From: Syntrophaceae bacterium
GTDB lineage: Bacteria; Desulfobacterota; DTXE01
DNA: 10,966 nucleotides
Direction: 5' to 3'
Assembly (NCBI GenBank): GCA_012962595.1
Contig: DTXE01000400.1
Location: 1-10,966 of the forward strand
In this document: positions 1-5,345 of the stretch, piece by piece
How the letters are laid out: the number at the start of each line of letters is the position of its first letter
Position numbering within the stretch: the first letter of the stretch is position 1
Translations under genes and position numbers: made by a program
Notes under the pieces: generated by a model
Told to the model about the DNA's origin: nothing
Database searches by the model: none
What the model saw: only the letters and a program-made list of their open reading frames with translations

Positions 1-135
1 CCAAGTCCTCCTTGTCTGATGGGATTTTCTGCTAAAAACCCACTCTAACACAAGGTCGACTTGGTCTACCACTCCATAATTTTTACCGGACACAAGTGAA
101 GTCAAATAAGAAATCATGTCCCTGTACTTATTCAT
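1..135 (-). CDS. Partial unrecognised ORF running off the left edge
   Basis: An ATG at 133-135 on the minus strand opens a frame of 45 codons that reaches base 1 without a stop. The start of the product reads MNKYRDMISYLTSLVSG and goes on to a hydrophilic stretch with YGVVDQVDL and LEWVF. It lies 51 bp downstream of the mgtE stop on the same strand, so it could be the next gene of an mgtE transcript. A GGTAGG stretch sits almost against the ATG, which is poor Shine-Dalgarno spacing; a second ATG at 115-117 in the same frame is an alternative start. I do not recognise the family. Forty-five open codons at a window edge are weak evidence, so this is a possible gene only; the sequence to the left would settle it. 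Confidence 0.38.
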   Translation of the reverse strand, partial: MNKYRDMISYLTSLVSGKNYGVVDQVDLVLEWVFSRKSHQTRRTW

Positions 136-186
136 ACCTACCGGGAAAGGGGTAAATGGTGGTAACTACCTTTATCTGAAAGATCT

Positions 187-1536
187 TTAATGTGGCATTA
201 GTATCCTTTTAGCCAGTTCAAAATATATAAAAAGCGAGGTGAGATCCACTATAGTGGTTATAAATGGTCCTGCCATTACTGCAGGGTCAATTTTTACAAT
301 TTTGGCGAGTAGTGGTAACAAGGCCCCTGCCACATTGCCTGCTAATACGGTGGCAGCCAGGGCTACCCCCACTGTTACCCATAAAAATGGGTCTGAGTTT
401 TGTACCAGCATGGCCCTTATAACACCAAATATGCCTAGTGTAGCACCTAAGGTGATCCCAGTGAGGCTTTCACGGGTTAAGATCTTTAGAGTGTCTTTAA
501 GAGAAATATCACCCACAGCCAATCCACGAATCACTATGGTAGAAGCCTGTGTTCCGGCATTGCCTCCGGTATCGCACAGCATGGGAATGAAGAAAGCCAA
601 GGCTACCACCATTTGCATCACCGGGGCATAATGCTCCAATATATTACTGGTAAGGGTAGAGGTCACCAGTAAGGCCAAAAGCCATGGGAAGCGTTTGAAT
701 AGCATGGTGAAAAAGCCCGTATTTAAATAAGAGTCCGCAGGGGCCTCCATGGCTGCCATCCTGTGGAAATCCTCAGTGTCTTCCTCTTCTATAACATCGA
801 TAATATCGTCTACCGTAATAATCCCTACCAGACGATGTTCACTATCCACCACCGGTACCGCCAAGAGATTATACCTCTGAATTATTCGAGCTATATCTTC
901 CTGATCATCAAGGGTTTGTACTGAAATAACCTCCTTTTGCATGATATCTTCCACTTTGATCTGAGGATCAGCAATGAGGAGGTCTTTCAAGGAAGTGATG
1001 CCTAAGAGTTTCCTATTAGCATCTATGATATAGGCATAGTAAATGGTCTCCTTGTCTGGTCCTGTACGCCGGATGTGTTGAATGGCCTCTTCTGCAGTAA
1101 TGTGAGTTTTGATATCTACGAATTCTGGGGTCATGATGCGGCCAGCGCTATGCTCCGGATACTTCATCAAGTCGTAGGCAATCTCACGATCCGGAGGTGA
1201 TAAAAGTCTCAGGAGCTTTTTAACGATGATGGCCGGCAATTCATCAAAAAGCTCTGTGCGGTCATCGGGATCCATTTCTTCCAAGATCTTTCTAATTTGC
1301 TCTTCAGTAAAGATATCAAGGAGCTCCCTCTTCTCCTCAGGACCCAGTTCCGCAAATACCAGGGCGGCAAGATCCTTAGGGAGTAGTCGAAAGATAAGTA
1401 GGCGTTCAGAAGTATCCAAGGATCTTAAGATTTGCACCACATCGGCAGGTAAAAACTCACTTATAGATTCCTTTAAGTCTCGATAACGTTTCTTTCTAAT
1501 CAGTTCCTGAATTTCTGCAACGGCAAAAGTAATCAT
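187..1536 (-). CDS. mgtE: Magnesium transporter MgtE
   Basis: MgtE is an inner-membrane Mg2+ channel/transporter whose cytoplasmic domains sense Mg2+ and close the pore. From the ATG at 1536 the product is 449 residues, close to the roughly 450 usual for the family. Order: helical, acidic MgtE_N domain (about 5-130), two CBS domains (about 135-262, starting at MTPEFVDI), the linking plug helix, then five membrane segments (about 283-449). The family signature is clear: CDTGGNAGTQ (321-330) followed by IRGLA, and DPAVMAGPF (417-425) with TTIVD, which supplies the pore aspartate region. A longer frame starts at a TTG at 1617, but that TTG lies in a TTGACA -35 box and the added residues are not typical of MgtE, so I use the ATG. 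The ribosome site is weak (AAAGAG). Own promoter and a terminator-like hairpin lie directly upstream. Family assignment is very secure. Confidence 0.96.
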   Translation of the reverse strand: MITFAVAEIQELIRKKRYRDLKESISEFLPADVVQILRSLDTSERLLIFRLLPKDLAALVFAELGPEEKRELLDIFTEEQIRKILEEMDPDDRTELFDELPAIIVKKLLRLLSPPDREIAYDLMKYPEHSAGRIMTPEFVDIKTHITAEEAIQHIRRTGPDKETIYYAYIIDANRKLLGITSLKDLLIADPQIKVEDIMQKEVISVQTLDDQEDIARIIQRYNLLAVPVVDSEHRLVGIITVDDIIDVIEEEDTEDFHRMAAMEAPADSYLNTGFFTMLFKRFPWLLALLVTSTLTSNILEHYAPVMQMVVALAFFIPMLCDTGGNAGTQASTIVIRGLAVGDISLKDTLKILTRESLTGITLGATLGIFGVIRAMLVQNSDPFLWVTVGVALAATVLAGNVAGALLPLLAKIVKIDPAVMAGPFITTIVDLTSLFIYFELAKRILMPH

Positions 1537-1550
1537 AACTCTTTTTCTAA

Positions 1551-1578
1551 TAAAAAGGCCTCTCTTCAGAGAAAGGCC
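1551..1578 (-). terminator. Terminator-like hairpin in the mgtE leader
   Basis: On the minus strand GGCCTTTCT and AGAGAGGCC form a 9-bp stem (one G-U pair) around a tetraloop, followed at once by TTTTTATT. This is the form of an intrinsic terminator. It lies between the predicted mgtE promoter (1589-1617) and the mgtE ATG (1536), so it would act on transcripts entering mgtE. It could be a leader attenuator, a terminator for transcription arriving from the DUF2914 gene, or a stabilising 5' hairpin. Plus-strand termination (stem then AATTTTT) is possible but there is no gene on that side to end. Confidence 0.5.
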
Positions 1579-1588
1579 AATTTTTAGA

Positions 1589-1617
1589 ATCTTAATTACT
1601 TGGAGAGGAATTGTCAA
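1589..1617 (-). promoter_or_regulatory. Sigma-70-type promoter for mgtE
   Basis: On the minus strand there is a perfect TTGACA (1612-1617), a 17-bp spacer, and TAAGAT (1589-1594; 4 of 6 consensus positions). The predicted start is near 1582, giving a leader of about 46 nt to the mgtE ATG. The TTGACA contains the TTG that opens the longer mgtE frame, which argues against that TTG as a start codon. Confidence 0.55.
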
Positions 1618-1618
1618 T

Positions 1619-1639
1619 CAAAACCGGCTCCCGATTTTG
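1619..1639 (-). repeat. Inverted repeat next to the mgtE -35 box
   Basis: Minus-strand arms CAAAATCGG and CCGGTTTTG pair over 9 bp with one G-U, around a GAG loop. On the plus strand the same pair would be an A-C mismatch, so the structure fits minus-strand RNA better. It abuts the TTGACA box. It may be an RNA hairpin of a longer leader, a weak end for the DUF2914 transcript (no clean U-run follows), or a protein-binding dyad. Confidence 0.4.
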
Positions 1640-1678
1640 GTAAGTCTCCTGCCAATATATCTTGGGCTGAAGGGGAGA

Positions 1679-1727
1679 TTTCTAACTTAAGGGGAATTTT
1701 GTTAGTCTAAAGACCTGTAGTTAGAAA
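1679..1727. repeat. Inverted repeat with 9-bp arms in the mgtE upstream region
   Basis: TTTCTAACT (1679-1687) and AGTTAGAAA (1719-1727) are perfect inverted arms separated by 31 bp. The interior contains the small dyad GTCTAAAGAC (1705-1714). It lies in the 180 bp of minus-strand non-coding DNA between the DUF2914 stop and the mgtE promoter. I compared it by eye with the conserved M-box (Mg2+ riboswitch) segments and did not see them. Confidence 0.4.
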
Positions 1728-1791
1728 GAGGTGACAATTTTATTAACTCCCTTGAAAAGAGATAAACAAAAAAGGGGAGGAAAAGAAAAAA

Positions 1792-2211
1792 TCATCTAAT
1801 TTCAAAATCTAGGGTGGTCAAAACCTGTCCATTTTCATCTTGAATCTCTACCTTCCATAAGCCTTGCCATTGAGGGAGAATTCTTTTGGAACTATAGGTC
1901 CGCCATCTTACTGACTTGACAGGAAGCATAACCTCAGCCATCATCTGACGGTCAAAATACCATAAGTGTTTTACGAACGTCTCCTTTGTGGCACCAACTA
2001 TCTTGGTAAAGCAATATAGTTTCTTGATATCAGGTGGAAAAGACCGGGCAATTCCACTTGGTGTCCTCTCAGAGACGTCAGTACAAATGACGGCCTCAGC
2101 AATCTTCAACATGGATTGAGATTTCATTTCTTTCTGTAACTGGCTCTGCCCATAGCTGGCCAAACATGAGCCAAGGAAGAGCATCAAAGTAATTACAGCA
2201 ACTTTTCCCAT
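1792..2211 (-). CDS. Exported DUF2914-domain protein
   Basis: A small envelope protein of unknown function. From the ATG at 2211 it is 139 residues with a signal peptide (MGKVAVITLMLFLGSCLAS). LGSC at about residues 14-17 could be a lipobox, so it may be a lipoprotein rather than a soluble periplasmic protein. The rest (about 35-139) matches what I recall of DUF2914: AEAVICTDV, then the IARSFPPDIKKLYCFTKI strand pair, HLWYFDRQMMAEVML, VRWRTYSSKRI, and a closing GLWKVEIQDENGQVL. That fold looks like a beta-sandwich, possibly for binding rather than catalysis. The longer frame begins at TTG 2289, which is inside a predicted -35 box, so I reject it; AGGGGG lies about 9 nt before the chosen ATG. 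It is transcribed toward mgtE but is 255 bp from its start codon. Function is unknown; the domain call is from pattern memory. Confidence 0.78.
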   Translation of the reverse strand: MGKVAVITLMLFLGSCLASYGQSQLQKEMKSQSMLKIAEAVICTDVSERTPSGIARSFPPDIKKLYCFTKIVGATKETFVKHLWYFDRQMMAEVMLPVKSVRWRTYSSKRILPQWQGLWKVEIQDENGQVLTTLDFEIR

Positions 2212-2260
2212 TCCCAACCCCCTTTGGTTTTTTTTGGCTTGATGATTTAGGCTAGATGGT

Positions 2261-2289
2261 ATTATGCAAGATGGGTTCAGAATTTGCAA
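2261..2289 (-). promoter_or_regulatory. Sigma-70-type promoter for the DUF2914 gene
   Basis: On the minus strand TTGCAA (2284-2289, 4 of 6) and CATAAT (2261-2266, 5 of 6) are separated by exactly 17 bp. The predicted start near 2254 gives a leader of about 43 nt. It overlaps the TTG start of the longer frame and so supports the ATG at 2211. Confidence 0.5.
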
Positions 2290-2327
2290 TTGTTTTCTTA
2301 ACCGGATTTTCTTCTTTTTTGTTCAAC

Positions 2328-2358
2328 CAGAGGGGTGTGGATAATCCACATCCCTCTG
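2328..2358. repeat. Long dyad with a perfect DnaA-box sequence between divergent promoters
   Basis: CAGAGGGGTGTGGA (2328-2341) and TCCACATCCCTCTG (2345-2358) form a 14-bp inverted repeat with one G-U pair and a 3-nt loop. Its core TGTGGATAATCCACA (2336-2350) is a perfect 7-1-7 palindrome. Read on the minus strand, 2336-2344 is TTATCCACA, identical to the strong E. coli DnaA box. The dyad lies between the promoters of the DUF2914 gene and the YjbQ gene. A U-run does not follow directly on either strand, so a standard terminator is less likely than a protein-binding site or RNA hairpin. Confidence 0.6.
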
Positions 2359-2383
2359 AGGAAGTTTTATTGACATTTAGATA

Positions 2384-2412
2384 TTGACAAATAACAAACA
2401 TTGTCTCATATG
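2384..2412 (+). promoter_or_regulatory. Candidate promoter for the YjbQ-tRNA-sppA transcript
   Basis: TTGACA (2384-2389), 17 bp, then CATATG (2407-2412; 3 of 6, so weak). A second TTGACA at 2370-2375 has no matching -10 at normal spacing. The predicted start near 2419 lies 38 nt before the YjbQ ATG. It is the only reasonable promoter I see ahead of the three plus-strand genes. Confidence 0.35.
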
Positions 2413-2456
2413 TACTTAAGGAAAAGTTTTAAAATTGTCCAAATGCTCCCTGCCTT

Positions 2457-2861
2457 ATGAGTGTATTTAGTAAGAAATTTACCATTGTTACACAAAGACC
2501 AGGAGATATGGTGGATTTAACTCATCACATTGAGGGCATAGTCAGTTCTTCCGGAATAAGACATGGTATAGTTCATGTCTTTGCGCCACATGCCACCGCA
2601 GTCTTTGCCTTAACTGAATTGGAATCGGATTTGAAAAGAGATATTCAAACCTTACTTGATCAGTTAACACCTGTTAGTTCCCGATGGCATCATCCTAGCA
2701 ATGCCCATTCACACTTACGGTCCATGCTGATCCCGCCAGACAGGACACTTCCTGTGAGAGATGGGCGTCTGATTACCGGTACCTGGCAGAGTCTGTTTTT
2801 TATAGAGGCAGGCCTCTCAGGGAGAAGGGTGAATATTGAAGTTACAGTTATGGGGGAATAA
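2457..2861 (+). CDS. yjbQ: YjbQ/UPF0047 family protein (secondary thiamine-phosphate synthase family)
   Basis: A 134-residue protein, the usual length of this small cytoplasmic family. Members can show weak thiamine-phosphate synthase activity, but the true cellular role is unsettled. Recognisable blocks are the N-terminal strand FTIVTQRPGDMVDLTHHIEG, then GIVHVFAPHATAVFALTE (family: G-h-h-x-V-F-x-x-H-T-T-A), HPSNAHSHLRSML, and the C-terminal LITGTWQSLFFIEAGLSGRRVNIEV, which matches the family's GTWQ-x-I-x-x-x-E block. Histidines in HAT and NAHSHL fit the metal/phosphate site. In the HTT block the first Thr is Ala here. No good ribosome site precedes the ATG; the start is set by family length. 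Stops are TAA TAA, and the tRNA begins three bases after the first stop, so the two must share a transcript or the tRNA promoter lies inside this gene. Confidence 0.9.
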   Translation: MSVFSKKFTIVTQRPGDMVDLTHHIEGIVSSSGIRHGIVHVFAPHATAVFALTELESDLKRDIQTLLDQLTPVSSRWHHPSNAHSHLRSMLIPPDRTLPVRDGRLITGTWQSLFFIEAGLSGRRVNIEVTVMGE

Positions 2862-2864
2862 TAA

Positions 2865-2940
2865 GGTCCCATCGTCTAGAGGTCTAGGACATCGGCCTCT
2901 CACGCCGAAAACACGGGTTCGAGTCCCGTTGGGACCGCCA
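2865..2940 (+). tRNA. tRNA-Glu (anticodon CTC), CCA encoded
   Basis: A complete 76-nt cloverleaf. Acceptor arms GGTCCCA and TGGGACC pair over 7 bp, with discriminator G and an encoded CCA (2938-2940). The anticodon arm TCGGC-CTCTCAC-GCCGA gives anticodon CTC at 2899-2901, reading GAG. The T arm ACGGG-TTCGAGT-CCCGT is standard. The overall sequence resembles bacterial tRNA-Glu. It sits 3 nt after the YjbQ stop codon and 31 nt before sppA, with no terminator or clear promoter between, so it is probably processed from a yjbQ-tRNA-sppA transcript. Nothing suggests that it is a used integration site: I see no copy of its 3' end elsewhere in the window. Confidence 0.98.
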
Positions 2941-2971
2941 AACCCCTTTTCACATAGACTGAGGTAAGATC

Positions 2972-3931
2972 ATGAGGAAAATCTTGTGGATATTGATAGG
3001 CCTGTTGCCTACTTTCCTTGGAAGTTGTGCCTTCGTGGAGACATCTTTAATTCGAACCCCTAAACCCCTTAAGGAAACCACTATCTCTGGTACTGGCAAG
3101 GATAAGATTCTGTTGATAGATATATCAGGTATTATAACAGAGAGGCGGAGAACCAGCTTAACCGGTTTAACTGAAAGGCCTAGTCTTATTTCCAGGATAA
3201 AGGAGGAGCTGAACAAAGCATCTAAAGATTCCAGAATAAAGGCCCTGGTACTTAGAATCAATAGCCCGGGTGGTACCGTCACCGCCAGCGATATTATTTA
3301 CCATGAGATAAAAAAATTTAAGCAGGAGAGAGAGGTCAAAGTAGTAGCATCACTTATGGATATTGGTACATCTGGGGCCCTCTATGCTGCACTCTCGGCG
3401 GATAAAATAGTTGCCCATCCCACATCTATCACTGGTAGCATAGGGGTAGTGGTCCTTAAATTTAATTTAGAATTACTGCTCAATAGGATTGGTATAGAGG
3501 ATGAATCAGTAAAGTCAGGTGATAAGAAGGATTTCATGTCACCCTTTAGACCCCAAACACCTGAAGAAAGAGAGATATTACAGGAGATAATAGATAAGTT
3601 CCATCAGCAGTTTTTAAGGGTTATAGCCGAGGAGAGAGCTGAGGCGGATATGGAGGATATTGTAAAGCTTGCTGATGGTCGTATCTTTACAGCGGATCAG
3701 GCACTCAAATTAAAACTCATTGACCAGATTGGATACCTAGATGATGCAATTAATTTAGCCAAGGCGGAGGCAGGCCTTACACAAGCTAAGGTAATTGCCT
3801 ATCGCAGACCCTATGAATATAAAAGTGACATATATTCCAAATCGGTTATCAAACCCGAAATTTTTGCCCTTTTCTTAAGTTCCCTCGCAGATGCCATGAT
3901 TCCTAAATTCATGTATCTCTGGGTCCCTTAA
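2972..3931 (+). CDS. sppA: Signal peptide peptidase SppA, lipoprotein form
   Basis: SppA is a membrane-bound serine peptidase (S49) that cuts up signal peptides left after secretion. The product has 319 residues, the short single-domain form. The N-terminus is a signal sequence ending FLGSC with lipobox LGSC at 16-19, so Cys19 is probably lipidated, whereas many SppA proteins keep a membrane anchor helix. Core motifs: RINSPGG (95-101); GTSGALYAA (132-140) with probable catalytic Ser134; ITGSIGVV (153-160); SGDKKDFMSP (182-191) with probable general-base Lys186; then TPEER. The Ser-Lys spacing of 52 matches the Bacillus SppA pair (Ser147/Lys199). The usual AASGGYY is GTSGALY here. GAGGT lies 7-8 nt before the ATG. 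The last 23 bp overlap the 3' end of ntrX on the other strand. Confidence 0.93.
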   Translation: MRKILWILIGLLPTFLGSCAFVETSLIRTPKPLKETTISGTGKDKILLIDISGIITERRRTSLTGLTERPSLISRIKEELNKASKDSRIKALVLRINSPGGTVTASDIIYHEIKKFKQEREVKVVASLMDIGTSGALYAALSADKIVAHPTSITGSIGVVVLKFNLELLLNRIGIEDESVKSGDKKDFMSPFRPQTPEEREILQEIIDKFHQQFLRVIAEERAEADMEDIVKLADGRIFTADQALKLKLIDQIGYLDDAINLAKAEAGLTQAKVIAYRRPYEYKSDIYSKSVIKPEIFALFLSSLADAMIPKFMYLWVP

Positions 3932-5294
3932 TCTTATGTTCTACCCCGTATGCCCTAATCTTCTTATGGAGATGGCTTCTCTCCACCCCGATTGTCTGCG
4001 CAGTCTGAGATATATTTCCATTATTTTCTGCCAATTTTTTTAAAATAAATTCCTTTTCGAAGTAACTCTTGGCTTCTTTCAAAGAACTAAATTTAAAGAG
4101 AGAGTCCTTTATATCTATATCAGGTTTAGCCTTTTCTTTCAGAGAATCCGGTATATCATTGGCGGTAATTATGTTACCAGGTGTAAGGATGACTAAGCGC
4201 TCAATCATGTTTTTAAGCTCCCGAACATTGCCTGGCCACTTATAGTCCATAAGCAATTCCAGGGCCTCAGGAGTTACCTCCTTTTTGGGTAATCTACTGC
4301 GAAAGGAAAGGTCTTCTAAGAACTCTTCTACCAACATAGGTATATCATCAAGGCGATCCCTTAAGGGTGGTACCTCTATGGGTATGACATTAAGGCGATA
4401 ATACAAATCTTCCCTAAAAACACCCTTTCTTATCTCTTGTTTTAAGTCCTTATTGGTGGCTGCAATAACCCTAACGTCTACCTCAATGGTTTTGGTACCT
4501 CCTACCCTTTCAAATTTCTGTTCTTGTAGAATCCTCAGTATCTTGGCCTGAGTTTTCAAACTCATATCCCCTATTTCGTCAAAAAATAGAGTCCCTTCAT
4601 GGGCAAGGTCAAACTTTCCACGTTTTTTGGCATATGCCCCGGTAAAGGAACCTTTTTCATGCCCAAAGAGATCGCTTTCGATAAGCTCTTCCGGTATAGC
4701 TGCACTGTTTACCTCCACAAAGGGCTTATCCGCCCTTTGGCTTTTTCGGTGTATGGCTCGGGCCACCAATTCCTTACCGGTTCCATTTTCCCCCGTTATT
4801 AATACCCAGGCATTGGTGGGAGCAACGATTTCAATCTGCTGTTTAAGTTTGATAATGGCCTTGCTATTTCCGGTAGGCTCAGAAGGTCCCTCAGTCTTTT
4901 GGCGCAGTAATCTATTTTCTTCTGATAATTGGTGAAAATTAAGTGCGTTGTTGATAGTCAAAAGGGTCTTTTCCAGAGAAAGTGGCTTTTCAATAAAATC
5001 ATAGGCCCCTAACTTTATGGCCTTGACAGCAGTCTCAATAGTTCCATGGCCGGATATCATAACCACCTGTAAATATGGATAGTCCTTTTTTAGGCACTTT
5101 AATACCTCTACTCCATCTGAGCCTGGCATCCAGACATCCAGTAACACAAGGTCGGGGAGCTCCTCAGCCACCCTCTCTATGGCTTCATCTCCATCTTTGG
5201 CAGTTATAACCTCAAAACCTTCATCTATCAAAATTCCACGAACAGACTGCCTTATAGTTTCTTCGTCATCTACTACAAGAATGGTTTTTGACAT
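3909..5294 (-). CDS. ntrX: Sigma-54-dependent response regulator NtrX
   Basis: A 461-residue NtrC-family activator that, once phosphorylated, remodels sigma-54 RNA polymerase. Receiver domain (1-120): acidic Asp9/Asp10, phospho-acceptor Asp53 in LLDVWMPG, Ser81 and Lys103 (EKP). AAA+ domain (about 142-370): Walker A GENGTGKE (168-175), sigma-54 contact loop GSFTGA (215-220), Walker B LFFDEIGD (236-243), and the VPPLRDR sensor region (308-314). C-terminal Fis-type HTH (about 425-447, NISQTAQTIGVERSHLHKKI). The contact loop has Ser for the common Ala of GAFTGA but keeps the Thr-Gly needed for contact, unlike some alphaproteobacterial NtrX proteins that have lost this loop. It lies 51 bp after ntrY on the same strand, so the two are a cotranscribed pair. 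NtrX rather than NtrC is chosen because the sensor is NtrY-like; targets are not shown by the sequence. The start ATG has only a weak GGGAT site. Confidence 0.93.
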   Translation of the reverse strand: MSKTILVVDDEETIRQSVRGILIDEGFEVITAKDGDEAIERVAEELPDLVLLDVWMPGSDGVEVLKCLKKDYPYLQVVMISGHGTIETAVKAIKLGAYDFIEKPLSLEKTLLTINNALNFHQLSEENRLLRQKTEGPSEPTGNSKAIIKLKQQIEIVAPTNAWVLITGENGTGKELVARAIHRKSQRADKPFVEVNSAAIPEELIESDLFGHEKGSFTGAYAKKRGKFDLAHEGTLFFDEIGDMSLKTQAKILRILQEQKFERVGGTKTIEVDVRVIAATNKDLKQEIRKGVFREDLYYRLNVIPIEVPPLRDRLDDIPMLVEEFLEDLSFRSRLPKKEVTPEALELLMDYKWPGNVRELKNMIERLVILTPGNIITANDIPDSLKEKAKPDIDIKDSLFKFSSLKEAKSYFEKEFILKKLAENNGNISQTAQTIGVERSHLHKKIRAYGVEHKIKGPRDT

Positions 5295-5345
5295 AGCTAA
5301 ATCCCAAATTCAAAGGGGAATTAAATTCTCTGCTCTATGCCAGTA

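Noticed and set aside
239..631. Plus-strand ORF opposite mgtE, and similar ORFs opposite ntrX, ntrY, lpxC and menG
   Set aside because: They are antisense shadows of well-recognised genes, with low-complexity or unfamiliar translations and no ribosome sites.
1537..1617. N-terminal 27-residue extension of MgtE from a TTG start
   Set aside because: The TTG belongs to a perfect TTGACA -35 box, the hairpin and U-run lie in this stretch, and the shortened protein has the normal family length.
1541..1791. M-box magnesium riboswitch upstream of mgtE
   Set aside because: The conserved GGTGAGGCTCC-like and GCAGCTGGATGCTTGTCC-like segments were not found on the minus strand.
2212..2289. N-terminal 26-residue extension of the DUF2914 protein from a TTG start
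   Set aside because: It would bury the signal peptide, and the TTG falls in a TTGCAA-17-CATAAT promoter.
2290..2456. Possible replication origin, given a DnaA box and AT-rich DNA
   Set aside because: Only one box is present and no dnaA, dnaN, gidA or similar origin gene is nearby.
2865..2940. tRNA-Glu as an integration site
   Set aside because: No integrase gene and no direct repeat of the tRNA 3' end in the window.
2690..3282. Minus-strand ORFs opposite yjbQ and sppA
   Set aside because: Antisense to clear family members, and the second faces the sppA signal-peptide region; no independent support.
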